Positions 47,421 to 56,575 of a stretch of 64,000 nt of DNA are shown here, piece by piece. The first letter of the stretch is position 1; each line of letters opens with the position of its first letter. A program made the translations under genes and the position numbers. The stretch is from Spirosoma profusum (lineage in GTDB: Bacteria > Bacteroidota > Bacteroidia > Cytophagales > Spirosomataceae), in assembly GCF_014699005.1 (NCBI RefSeq), contig NZ_JACWZY010000006.1, forward strand, positions 62,001 to 126,000. Direction: 5' to 3'. The notes under the pieces are model-generated. The model saw only the letters and a program-made list of their open reading frames with translations. It was not told the origin of the DNA and did not search any database.

Positions 47421-47630
47421 CTAACTCTGGGCAATCGGGGTGTCGAGGTTCCGTAGAAAGAGGTCTATGTCCACTGGCTTGTTAAGTAACACGCGCCTAT
47501 CGAAGACTTCCCAGAACAGCTCATCGGAGAGTTGGTAATCCTGTTGCAGTCGGACCATATCGCGGATGCTCTGCTTGATTTGCCCGGCTGGCGATTGCAC
47601 CTGCGAAGCAAGGGATTGGGAGTTTGCCAT
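47421..47630 (-). CDS. Small protein of unknown function
   Basis: I place the start at 47630 ('MANSQSLASQVQSP'), giving 69 residues; the longer open frame upstream looks non-coding. The product is soluble, without signal peptide, with a Gln/Ser-rich start and a helical acidic part 'IRDMVRLQQDYQLSDELFWEVFDRRVLL'. I do not recognise a family. It is isolated, with no obvious partner. A short regulator or an adaptor is possible but not supported. Confidence 0.55.
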   Translation of the reverse strand: MANSQSLASQVQSPAGQIKQSIRDMVRLQQDYQLSDELFWEVFDRRVLLNKPVDIDLFLRNLDTPIAQS

Positions 47631-47899
47631 AACCTGTTGTTTTTTAGTGTGCGATAGAGTAAACACCTCCGTTTTTTGATTGTTTTTATCTATAGCGCCA
47701 ACTAAGTAGCTGATAGTTAGAAAAGTTATATTTCGCCTTTTACCTCTGCACCGGAAAGCAACTGCTGTCCCGGCATGATGCAACTGAAATTTTTTACAAT
47801 TATTTAATTGGGTGATCTTGTGGCAAATGTGCTCGACTGTTTTCTTTATCAGGAACCGTGCCACATTTTTGACCAACGTTCAATTCATTTAGCCAAACC

Positions 47900-48766
47900 A
47901 TGAAACAAACCTTACTTGTTGCCACCGCACTGCTTTGTGATGCTAGCCTGTTGTCGTTAACGTTACCGCTTCCGGCTGCGAAACCACCTAAACTGGTAAA
48001 AGTATGGGAAACCGACACTACGTTACGTACGCCGGAGTCGGTGCTGTTTGATGGCAGCAATACGTTGTACGTAGCCAACATCGATGGCAAGTCCGATGCG
48101 CTGGATGGTTCAGGGTTTATTTCGAAAGTGTCATTAGATGGTAAAATTGAGAACCTGCAATGGACTGCCGGACTGAATGCTCCGAAAGGTATGGGCCTGT
48201 ATAAGAATAGGTTATACGTAACGGATGTGCATCGGCTGGTGTGCATCAATACGTCAAACGGGCAGGCCGAAAAAACCTGGGATGCCGTGGGGCAGGGCGC
48301 TTTCCTGAACGACGTAACAGTCGATAAAGAGGGAACGGTCTACGTATCGGATAACCGCAACAATAAAGTGTATCGCCTGAAAGAGGACAAATGGGAAGTG
48401 TTCATGGAAGGTGAGCCGCTCAACAATCCGAATGGCTTGTATGCAGTTGGTACGGATAAGTTGATGGTCGGCAACACAAAAACCGGTGCTCTGTGCGCAC
48501 TGGATTTGAAAACCAAAACACTGAAGCAACTGGCCGATGGTATGGCCAACACAGATGGTATCGTACCGGAAGGGAAAGGGAATTTCTTCGTTTCAGACTG
48601 GAACGGGCGCCTGTTTCACATTGCCGCCGACGGCACCAAAACCGAACTTCTCGACACCCGCCCCGACAAAGTCAATGCGGCCGATATTGAATACGTAGCG
48701 AAAAAGAAATTGCTGGTCGTACCGACATTTCTCAAGAATAAACTTGTAGCGTATAAGGTCGAATAA
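47900..48766 (+). CDS. SMP-30/gluconolactonase-like beta-propeller protein
   Basis: The 288-residue protein has a hydrophobic signal-like N-terminus (1-26) and a six-bladed propeller with blades such as 'TPESVLFDGSNTLYVANIDG', 'FLNDVTVDKEGTVYVSDNRNNKVYRL' and 'EGKGNFFVSDWNGRLFHIAADG'. Acidic and Asn residues in 'NDVTVD', 'NPNGLY' and 'NAADIEY' would line the metal site of SMP-30 lactonases. Exported lactonase or sugar-binding function is likely but unproven. The gene ends at a hairpin. Confidence 0.85.
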   Translation: MKQTLLVATALLCDASLLSLTLPLPAAKPPKLVKVWETDTTLRTPESVLFDGSNTLYVANIDGKSDALDGSGFISKVSLDGKIENLQWTAGLNAPKGMGLYKNRLYVTDVHRLVCINTSNGQAEKTWDAVGQGAFLNDVTVDKEGTVYVSDNRNNKVYRLKEDKWEVFMEGEPLNNPNGLYAVGTDKLMVGNTKTGALCALDLKTKTLKQLADGMANTDGIVPEGKGNFFVSDWNGRLFHIAADGTKTELLDTRPDKVNAADIEYVAKKKLLVVPTFLKNKLVAYKVE

Positions 48767-48791
48767 ACGTAACGCAGAACGTAGTGAGGTA

Positions 48792-48820
48792 CAACGCCCG
48801 ACCATACTGGTTGGGCGTTG
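48792..48820 (+). terminator. Hairpin after the propeller gene
   Basis: Arms 48792-48804 and 48808-48820 (13 bases, one mismatch, three-base loop) form a tight stem. The following T content is modest (GCGTTTAT). Confidence 0.65.
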
Positions 48821-48904
48821 GCGTTTATGTGTATCCATCAACCGGCTATACGTATAATACTCTTATTATTCCTTTAATTTTTTTGATTCTTTCCCCGCCA
48901 ACAG

Positions 48905-48935
48905 TTGCCTTCAATTGTATTGATTGAGATATTTG
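48905..48935 (+). promoter_or_regulatory. Promoter of the first NHL gene
   Basis: TTG (48905-48907), a 20-base spacer and GATATTTG (48928-48935) form a Bacteroidota-type promoter 47 bases before the ATG at 48983. The same elements with the same spacing occur before the second NHL gene. Confidence 0.6.
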
Positions 48936-48982
48936 TGGTTTATAATCAGGTATTTACGTACCAACATCTATCCACATTCCGT

Positions 48983-51900
48983 ATGCAAAGACAACTACCC
49001 GTGCGGGCCAGTGTGCCCTTTCTTCTCATTTTTCTCGGTTTTTTCGTTTCATTTCATCTCCGAGCTCAGACTATTACAACCGTAGCTGGCTCCAATCAGG
49101 CAGGTGATGGAGGGCCAGCAACCAGTGCCCAGATAGGCGCCCCGGCTGGAATAGCTGTAGATAATAGTGGCAACCTCTATATTGCCGATGTATACCACCA
49201 TCGTATCCGAAAAGTCGCTACCAATGGTACGATCACCACTGTGGCTGGTACAGGGTCAATGGGTTTTAGTGGCGATGGTGGGCAAGCTGTTAACGCTCAA
49301 TTAGCTAATCCTCAAGCAGTAGCTGTTGATGCTAGTGGTAACCTGTATATTGCTGATTCATATAATTACCGCGTCCGTAAGGTTGCTGCCAATGGCATCA
49401 TTTCTACAATAGCCGGAACAGGTACTCCTGCTTTTAGTGGCGATGGGGGACTGGCAACTAATGCCCAGTTTGGGTATCTGTATGCAATAACTCTTGACAG
49501 CAATGGTAATATTTATTTGGTTGACCCAAATTATAACCGCGTTCGAAAAATCACAACAGGAGGTATTATTTCTACAGTGGCTGGAAGTGGATCGTCTAGT
49601 ACTAGTGGAGATGGTGGTTTAGCAACCAATGCAGGGTTAAATACTATCTTTGGAGTAGCCATTGACAATAATAATAACCTATATATTTCTGAGGTTAACG
49701 GTGGCCGTGTTCGCAAAGTAAATACGAGTGGGATTATTTCTACCTATGCTGGCGGTGGCAGTGGTGGTGACGGTGGTCAAGCCATAAATGCTTCAATCAA
49801 TGGGCCTTCTGGCTTAGTAGTAGATGCCAATGGCAATCTTTTTATTACATCTTACTATCGAATTCGTAAGGTGACGGCAGCAGGTATTATCTCGACAGTT
49901 GCAGGAAATGGAACCGAAGGGTTTAGTGGCGATGGCGGACAGGCTACCAGCGCCATGCTATATGGTCCACGAGGAGTAGCTGTGGATGGTAGCGGCAATC
50001 TCTACATTGCCGACCAAAACAACAATCGCATCCGCAAGGTAAATACAAGTGGTATTATTTCTACCTATGCTGGTAATGGCTATGCAAGTTTTGGTGGAGA
50101 TGGCGGACAAGCTACCAACGCGAATCTGTTTTACCCTCAAGCAGTGGCTATAGATGGTAGTGGCAATTTCTATATTGCCGACGCTAGTAATGTCCGCATC
50201 CGAAAAGTAGCTGCGAATGGTATTATTACAACGATAGCCGGTACGGGAACATACGGTTTTAGTGGCGATGGAGGAGTCGGCACCAGCGCTCAGATTGGGT
50301 ATGTTACTGGACTGGCAGTAGATGCTGGTGGTAACGTTTTCTTTGCGGACCAGGACAATCAGCGAATCCGAAAAATAACTCCGGCGGGCATCATTTCTAC
50401 AGTAGTGGGTACTGGCTCTTCCGGTTTCAGCGGTGACGGAGGACAGGCAACTAACGCTACGCTGAGTTATCCGAGCGGAGTCGCCATAGATGCCAGTGGT
50501 AACCTTTATATAGCTGATCAATATAACAACCGCATCCGTAAAGTAACTACCAATGGTATCATTACGACCATAGCTGGTACTTACTCATCAAGTCATAGTG
50601 GAGATGGTGGTCCAGCAATTAATGCGGCTCTCTCCCCATATGCGGTGAGTCTGGACGGAAGCGGTAATCTTTACATTGTTGATAGGAGTAACCGGCGTGT
50701 TCGAAAGATAACCATGAGTAGTGGTATTATCTCTACGGTAGCAGGAAATGGAGCTGAAGGATTTAGTGGAGATGGGGGGCAGGCTACTAATGCTTCTTTG
50801 AGCAGCCCTTCTGGAGTTGCTGTCGATGCTAGTGGTACTATCTATATTGCCGATCAGTATAATCAACGTATCCGAAAAGTCTCTACGAATGGTATTATTT
50901 CTACCCTGAGTGGAAATGGTACTATAGGGTCAATTGGAGATGGGGGTCCAGTAGCCAATGCGCTTCTGAATTACCCAGCCGGTTTAGCAGTAGACGCTAC
51001 TAATAATATCTATATCACTGATAGTGGTAACTTTCGTATTCGTAAAGTCAGTGGTCCTGCCAGTGTGAACATTAGCCCAGCTACGCCAGTAGCCGTCTGC
51101 TCAAGTGGTAGTATTAGTCTAACTGCCACAGCCGTTAATTTTACCCCAACTTCCTTCTCCTGGACCAGCCAGCCAACGGGAATTTCGGTTAGTGGAGCCT
51201 CTCCAACATTTACAGTTCCATCCGTGAGTGTACCCACTACGTATACCCTCACCGTTACTGCAACAGATGGCACCAGCAGTCCAACCGCCAGCGTTACCCT
51301 CACAGTTAATCCGGCGCCTACCCCTACACTCACGGCAAGCGGCACGTTAACCTGTGCGCAAACCAGCGTTACGTTAACGGCCGGGGGCGGCACTACGTAT
51401 CAGTTCAGCGGTCCGGGTGTCGTAAGTACATCTGCCAACGTAGCAGTGGTGAATGCCGGTGGTACATTCTCGGTAACGGTCACTTCTGCCAGTGGCTGTA
51501 CGGCCAGCCAAACTACTACTGTGTTCTCTAACACAACCGCCCCACCAGCCAGCCTGTCAGTGAGTGGTACGTTGACCTGCGCTCAAACCAGCGTAAGCTT
51601 AACGGCGGAGGGAGGAGTAACGTATCAATTTGCCGGGCCAGGAATAGTGAGCCAATCGGGTAACGTAGCAACTGTCGATCAGGAAGGTATCTACTCAACT
51701 ACCGTAACAGGAGCCAATGGATGCACGGCCACGCAAATTACAATTGTGCAGTCCAGCACGGCGCTCCCTACCGCTACGTTGTCGGCCAGTGGTACGTTAA
51801 CGTGCAGCCAAACCAGCGTTACGTTAACCGCCGGGGATGGTAGTGCGTATCAGTTCAGCGGTCCAGGAATAGTGAGCCAATCGGGTAACGTAGCAGTGGT

Positions 51901-53893
51901 GAATGTAGGCGGTACGTATTCAGTTACCGTTACGTCGGCCAATGGTTGCAACGCCAGCCAGACGACAACCGTTGCATCGAACACGACTAGTCCCACAGTT
52001 ACCCTTTCAGCGAGTGGTACGTTGACATGCGCTCAAACCAGTGCTACGTTAACAGCGGGGGGCGGTGCTACGTATCAGTTCAGCGGTCCGGGCGTAGTGA
52101 GCACATCTGCTAACGTAGCGGTGGTCAATGTGGGCGGTGCGTATTCGGTGACGGCTACTGGCACGAATGGCTGCACCGCCAGCCAGAGCGCTACCGTTGC
52201 GTCGAACACCACCACGCCTACTGCATCACTATCGGTCAGTGGCCAGGTGAACTGTAGTCAGACCAGTGTTACCCTGACAGCAGGTGGCGGCAGTACGTAT
52301 CAGTTCAATGGTCCTGGTGTGGTTAGTCAGTCGGGAAATCTGGCAGTGGTGAACACAGGCGGCTCTTATTCGGTGACGGTGACGGGTTCGAATGGCTGCA
52401 CAGCTACTCAGACTACCTTCGTCTTCATCAATACAATTCCTCCGACAGCCAGTCTATCGACCAGCGGTACGTTAACCTGTGCGCAAACGAGTGTAACCCT
52501 CACCGCGGGAAGTGGCACGAGCTATCAATTCAGCGGACCGGGCATCGTGAGCCAATCGAACAACGTAGCCGTGGTGAATGTGGGTGGTACGTATTCGGTA
52601 ACGGTCAGTTTGCCCAACGGCTGCACAGCGGCAACCTCTGCGACGGTTTTCGCCAATACGTTGCCTCCCACGGCCACACTTTCCAACAGTGGTACGTTGA
52701 CCTGTGCTCAGGCCAGCGTTACGTTGACAGCAGGTGGAGGTACTACGTATCAGTTCAGTGGTCCGGGCGTAATCAGTCAGTCTGGCAACGTAGCGGTGGT
52801 GAATAAAGGTGGTACGTATTCGGTGATCATTACGTCGGCCAATGGCTGTTCGGCCACGCAGACGACTACAGTTTTCTCGAATACTACGGCTCCCACGGCG
52901 ACACTTTCCGCCAGCGGTACGTTGACCTGTAGCCAGACCAGTGTTACGTTAACGGCGGGTGGTGGCAGTACGTATCAGTTTGGTGGACCGGGCGTAGTGA
53001 GCCAGTCGGGGAACGTAGCGGTGGTGAATCAGGCAGGAGTTTACTCGGTAGCAGTGACGGGAGCTAATGGCTGTTCAGCGTCTACAGGTTTGACGATCAG
53101 TTATCTCAACTGCCCACCTACGGTGGCTAATCCCATTCCAGCTCAGTCGGCCACGGTGAATCAGGCGTTTAGTATGAGTATTGCCGCCAACACATTTATC
53201 GATCCCGAGACACCTAACAGTCTCACCTTGAGTGTGAGCGGCTTACCAGTTGGACTTAGCTTTATAGCTCCGGCCACTATCTCCGGTATACCTTCTACAA
53301 CCACCGGTTCCCCGTTCAGTGTGACCATAACAGCCACCGATCCGGGAGGATTAACGGTTCGTACCAGTTTTAACCTGACCGTGAATCCGGCTCCCACTAC
53401 GCCCATCAACTTTACTATCACCAGCGTCAATCTACTGAGTTGTTCGGCCGTTACGGCCACGCAACGGACGGTTGTGTTTAATCCAATTTATGGTGGATTA
53501 ACGGGGCAGCCCATCAGTTTTTCCGTGGTGAATGAACAGTTAGTGACCAGCAATCCAGGTCCCTATCAGATCACCTTATATACTGACAATCCGGTCATTC
53601 AACTGCGAGCTATCCAGCAGGGCAGTCCTCAACCGGCCAGCTACAGCTTTAACTGGCTGGCGGCCTGTAGCAACAATAGCTGTACCCAGATGGTGAGTGT
53701 AAAAGCGGGCAATTGGAATGACCAAACGGTATGGTCGTGTGGCCGCGTGCCAGTTGTAACGGACGTAGTGACGCTGAATCACGCGGTCAGTTTGCCAGCC
53801 AGCTACGTCGGTCAGGCGCAGAAGGTGATTTATGGCGGGGCGGGGCGACTGTTACCGAATACTGGCAGTCGGCTCAGGCTGGCCGTTAACTGA
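48983..53893 (+). CDS. Giant secreted NHL-repeat protein with 75-residue Ig-like repeats and WSCG C-terminal domain
   Basis: The start at 48983 ('MQRQLPVRASVPFLL') is chosen because 48905 lies in the promoter; it gives 1636 residues. A signal peptide ends at 'LRAQ' (about 29). Twelve NHL units of about 56 residues ('SGDGGQATNAxLxxPxGVAVD', 'GNLYIAD', 'NRIRKV') form one or two propellers to residue 690. Next come a PKD/Ig-like domain (to 780), eight 75-residue repeats ('LSASGTLTCAQTSVTLTAGG', 'NVAVVNVGGTYSVTVT'), a cadherin-like domain ('DPETPNSLTLSVSGLPVGL') and a 70-residue tail with 'VWSCGRVPVVTDVVTL'. Likely a surface or matrix adhesin. ACGTA is nearly absent from the NHL part but frequent in the 75-residue repeats, so the domains have different histories. 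Confidence 0.92.
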   Translation: MQRQLPVRASVPFLLIFLGFFVSFHLRAQTITTVAGSNQAGDGGPATSAQIGAPAGIAVDNSGNLYIADVYHHRIRKVATNGTITTVAGTGSMGFSGDGGQAVNAQLANPQAVAVDASGNLYIADSYNYRVRKVAANGIISTIAGTGTPAFSGDGGLATNAQFGYLYAITLDSNGNIYLVDPNYNRVRKITTGGIISTVAGSGSSSTSGDGGLATNAGLNTIFGVAIDNNNNLYISEVNGGRVRKVNTSGIISTYAGGGSGGDGGQAINASINGPSGLVVDANGNLFITSYYRIRKVTAAGIISTVAGNGTEGFSGDGGQATSAMLYGPRGVAVDGSGNLYIADQNNNRIRKVNTSGIISTYAGNGYASFGGDGGQATNANLFYPQAVAIDGSGNFYIADASNVRIRKVAANGIITTIAGTGTYGFSGDGGVGTSAQIGYVTGLAVDAGGNVFFADQDNQRIRKITPAGIISTVVGTGSSGFSGDGGQATNATLSYPSGVAIDASGNLYIADQYNNRIRKVTTNGIITTIAGTYSSSHSGDGGPAINAALSPYAVSLDGSGNLYIVDRSNRRVRKITMSSGIISTVAGNGAEGFSGDGGQATNASLSSPSGVAVDASGTIYIADQYNQRIRKVSTNGIISTLSGNGTIGSIGDGGPVANALLNYPAGLAVDATNNIYITDSGNFRIRKVSGPASVNISPATPVAVCSSGSISLTATAVNFTPTSFSWTSQPTGISVSGASPTFTVPSVSVPTTYTLTVTATDGTSSPTASVTLTVNPAPTPTLTASGTLTCAQTSVTLTAGGGTTYQFSGPGVVSTSANVAVVNAGGTFSVTVTSASGCTASQTTTVFSNTTAPPASLSVSGTLTCAQTSVSLTAEGGVTYQFAGPGIVSQSGNVATVDQEGIYSTTVTGANGCTATQITIVQSSTALPTATLSASGTLTCSQTSVTLTAGDGSAYQFSGPGIVSQSGNVAVVNVGGTYSVTVTSANGCNASQTTTVASNTTSPTVTLSASGTLTCAQTSATLTAGGGATYQFSGPGVVSTSANVAVVNVGGAYSVTATGTNGCTASQSATVASNTTTPTASLSVSGQVNCSQTSVTLTAGGGSTYQFNGPGVVSQSGNLAVVNTGGSYSVTVTGSNGCTATQTTFVFINTIPPTASLSTSGTLTCAQTSVTLTAGSGTSYQFSGPGIVSQSNNVAVVNVGGTYSVTVSLPNGCTAATSATVFANTLPPTATLSNSGTLTCAQASVTLTAGGGTTYQFSGPGVISQSGNVAVVNKGGTYSVIITSANGCSATQTTTVFSNTTAPTATLSASGTLTCSQTSVTLTAGGGSTYQFGGPGVVSQSGNVAVVNQAGVYSVAVTGANGCSASTGLTISYLNCPPTVANPIPAQSATVNQAFSMSIAANTFIDPETPNSLTLSVSGLPVGLSFIAPATISGIPSTTTGSPFSVTITATDPGGLTVRTSFNLTVNPAPTTPINFTITSVNLLSCSAVTATQRTVVFNPIYGGLTGQPISFSVVNEQLVTSNPGPYQITLYTDNPVIQLRAIQQGSPQPASYSFNWLAACSNNSCTQMVSVKAGNWNDQTVWSCGRVPVVTDVVTLNHAVSLPASYVGQAQKVIYGGAGRLLPNTGSRLRLAVN
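51341..53100 (+). repeat. Tandem coding repeat, exact 225-bp period, eight copies
   Basis: The word GG(T/C)ACGTT(A/G)AC and its variants start units at 51341, 51566, 51791, 52016, 52241, 52466, 52691 and 52916, each exactly 225 bases apart. The repeat encodes 75-residue Ig-like units with two conserved cysteines. No length change has occurred between copies. Confidence 0.93.
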
Positions 53894-53945
53894 TGGTACG
53901 TTTTGATGAATCTTCTATTTTTTTTGTCTATTTACCGGATAGACA

Positions 53946-53976
53946 TTGTCTTTGAAAGGGTCGGATGAGATATTTG
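53946..53976 (+). promoter_or_regulatory. Promoter of the second NHL gene
   Basis: TTG (53946-53948), a 20-base spacer and GATATTTG (53969-53976) lie 47 bases before the ATG at 54024, matching the first NHL promoter in sequence, spacing and leader length. Confidence 0.6.
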
Positions 53977-54023
53977 TAGGTTAGAGTTCCTGATTTACCT
54001 GCAAATATCTCCTTGTACTACGT

Positions 54024-56348
54024 ATGCCTACACTACTACCCCTACGGCCCCTCACGGCCTTCCTATGCATTTTTCTTACTATTTTACTGCTGCCTGGTCT
54101 GGCCACTTCCGGATTGGCGCAGTTAATTACGACGGTGGCGGGCAACAACAGCGAAAAAGTACCTGCTACTACCGTCCAAATGTCTGGCCCTTCAAGTGTA
54201 GCAGTCGATGGTGCTGGCAATCTCTACATTACTGATCAGTATAACTACCGTGTCCGTAAGGTGAATGCGTCGGGAATTATTACTACTATAGCAGGCGATC
54301 TCACTGCCGGCTATAACGGGGATGGACGATTAGCTACCTCTGCCTGGTTGAATTTCCCGTCGGGCGTAGCGGTGGATGCGAGTGGCGACGTTTACATTGC
54401 TGACTGGTATAACAACCGCGTCCGTAAAGTGAGTGCGGCTACTGGTATCATTACCACGGTGGCTGGTAATGGGTATGGTGGTATCAGCGTAGATGGAGGT
54501 CCTGCCACCGCAGCCGTATTGGATATGCCTGTGGGGGTAACAATCGATGGGCTTGGTAATCTCTACATCGTTGAGCGGGGGAACAACCGAATCCGTAAGG
54601 TAAATACCTCTGGCATCATTTCTACTGTGGCGGGTAATGGATTTTATGGCTACAGTGGCGATGGCGGACCAGCTACTTCTGCTCACCTGTATGAGCCAAT
54701 TGCTGTGGCAGTGGATGGTGCTGGCAATCTCTATATTGCTGATCGAAGTAATCACCGCATCCGCAAGGTGACCGCGGCTACCGGTATCATCACTACGTTG
54801 GCTGGTACGGGCACGGCTGGTTATAATGGCGATGGTGGAGCGGCTATTTCCACTCAGTTGTCTAACCCTTCGGGCGTGGCGGTGGATGGCAGCGGTAATG
54901 TCTATATTTCGGATAAGGGTAATCGTCTGATCCGCAAGGTGAATACGTCGGGTGTGATTAGCATTGTGGCGGGGGCTGGCTACGATGGCGACGGAGGCCC
55001 TGCTTTGTCTGCTCAGTTGTTTGACCCTGCGGGTTTGGCATTGGATGGGATTGGTAATCTCTACATCGCCGATCAGAACGGTTACCGGGTCCGCAAAGTC
55101 AATACGTCGGGCATTATTTCCACCGCAGCCGGTACGGGCGTTAATGGAAACGGTGGCTATAGTGGCGATGGCGGATCGGGTATCTCCGCTCAACTTAATA
55201 CTCCCGGTAGTATGGTGGTAGCTGGGGATGGCAATCTCTACATTGCAGACTCACGTAACAACCGTATCCGTAAGCTGAATAAGTCGGGGGTGATTACTAC
55301 CGTGGCCGGTACGGGTAGTGGTGGCTATAGTGGTGATGGAGGGCTGGCTATCGCTGCCCAATTGTATTCTCCTACTGGTTTAGCAGTGGATGGCACTGGC
55401 AATCTCTATTTCTCCGATGTGTTTAATAGCCGCGTCCGTAAGGTGAATACCGCTGGCATCATTACAACGGTGGCTGGAGGGAGCGGTTCGGGACCCGGCG
55501 GAGATGGAGGGCTAGCTACCGCTGCCCAATTGTATTATCCCGCTGGTTTAGCGGTGGATGGAGCTGGCAATCTCTACATTGCCGATCAGGGGAACTACCG
55601 CATTCGGAAAGTAGATGCCGCCACAGGTATCATCACCACCGTGGCTGGTACGGGCACTGCTGGCTTCGGTGGTGATGGCGGAGCGGCCACTTCTGCTCAG
55701 TTGAATGACCCTGCAGATATAGCATTTGATGCGAATGGTAATCTCTACATTGCTGATCAGAGTAACCAGCGCGTCCGCAAAATCAATACATCGGGCGTCA
55801 TTACCACGGTGGCGGGTAATGGCAATTATGGCTACAGTGGTGATGGCGGCTTGGCCACCTCCGCTCAACTATGGAGCCCTGTTGGTGTGGCGGTGGACGT
55901 TACTGGTAATCTTTACATTGCTGAACGGTTAAACCATCGTGTCCGCAAGGTCAATACGTCGAATGTAATCACTACTGCGGCTGGTACTACCATGGGTGGT
56001 TTTAAGGGCCAAGGGGATGGAGGCCTAGCTACCCTGGCTAATCTGGCGTATCCTTCCGATGTGGCTGTGGATAGTTCTGGTAATTTCTACATTGCCGATC
56101 AGATCGCCCATCGTATCCGACAGGTAATAGTTAATTGTCCTTCGATGTATACCGTAAAGGCGGGTAGTTGGTCAGATGCCAGTGTATGGTCGTGCGGTCG
56201 TTTACCTTCGTTTGGTGATGTGGTAACGCTCCACCATGCCGTCAATTTGCCGACTAGTTACGAAGGCCATGCACAACGGGTAATTTATAGTACTGAGGGC
56301 AGTCTGCTGTTTAATGCGGGCAGTTTGCTCGGAATGACCCTTAACTGA
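54024..56348 (+). CDS. Secreted NHL-repeat protein with WSCG C-terminal domain
   Basis: The 774-residue protein has a signal peptide (1-33, ending 'SGLAQ') and twelve NHL units of about 56 residues ('AVDGAGNLYIADQ', 'RVRKVNTSGIITTVAG', 'YSGDGGLATSAQL'). The last 70 residues (nt 56136-56345) are homologous to the tails of the upstream NHL protein and the FnIII protein, about 60 percent identical to the former: 'VKAGSWSDASVWSCGRLP', 'DVVTLHHAVNLPTSYEG'. The Ig-like repeats of the upstream gene are absent, so it looks like a shorter paralog. Its promoter and leader copy the upstream gene. Surface or matrix function is inferred. Confidence 0.93.
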   Translation: MPTLLPLRPLTAFLCIFLTILLLPGLATSGLAQLITTVAGNNSEKVPATTVQMSGPSSVAVDGAGNLYITDQYNYRVRKVNASGIITTIAGDLTAGYNGDGRLATSAWLNFPSGVAVDASGDVYIADWYNNRVRKVSAATGIITTVAGNGYGGISVDGGPATAAVLDMPVGVTIDGLGNLYIVERGNNRIRKVNTSGIISTVAGNGFYGYSGDGGPATSAHLYEPIAVAVDGAGNLYIADRSNHRIRKVTAATGIITTLAGTGTAGYNGDGGAAISTQLSNPSGVAVDGSGNVYISDKGNRLIRKVNTSGVISIVAGAGYDGDGGPALSAQLFDPAGLALDGIGNLYIADQNGYRVRKVNTSGIISTAAGTGVNGNGGYSGDGGSGISAQLNTPGSMVVAGDGNLYIADSRNNRIRKLNKSGVITTVAGTGSGGYSGDGGLAIAAQLYSPTGLAVDGTGNLYFSDVFNSRVRKVNTAGIITTVAGGSGSGPGGDGGLATAAQLYYPAGLAVDGAGNLYIADQGNYRIRKVDAATGIITTVAGTGTAGFGGDGGAATSAQLNDPADIAFDANGNLYIADQSNQRVRKINTSGVITTVAGNGNYGYSGDGGLATSAQLWSPVGVAVDVTGNLYIAERLNHRVRKVNTSNVITTAAGTTMGGFKGQGDGGLATLANLAYPSDVAVDSSGNFYIADQIAHRIRQVIVNCPSMYTVKAGSWSDASVWSCGRLPSFGDVVTLHHAVNLPTSYEGHAQRVIYSTEGSLLFNAGSLLGMTLN

Positions 56349-56575
56349 TAGCAAGCTGCTGATACGTAGCGCTTTTTGGGTACGTCTTCATCCCCAAAGA
56401 TGGTGATCGAAAACCCCGGCAACTGACAGTACTGATACGTGCTGGGATTTGTCTATTTTTCGGCAGATACGATTTGGGCAATTGTTGAATTGCTACGTAT
56501 TGAAACCAACAAACGTTCTATTGCTGAGTGGGCAAATCCTGAATATCTTGTCCCGAAGTTTAACGATTCTTCAAC

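Noticed and set aside
48905..48982. Upstream TTG start for the first NHL protein
   Set aside because: That TTG is the -33 element of the promoter, and the signal peptide begins at the ATG at 48983.
51341..53100. Regularly spaced repeats as a CRISPR array
   Set aside because: The 225-bp period, coding frame and diverged units fit a tandem protein domain, not short identical repeats with spacers.
54330..55193. Minus-strand 287-codon frame in the second NHL gene
   Set aside because: Antisense shadow of repetitive NHL codons; composition is Ser/Ile/Arg-rich without a domain, and the sense frame is clearly real.
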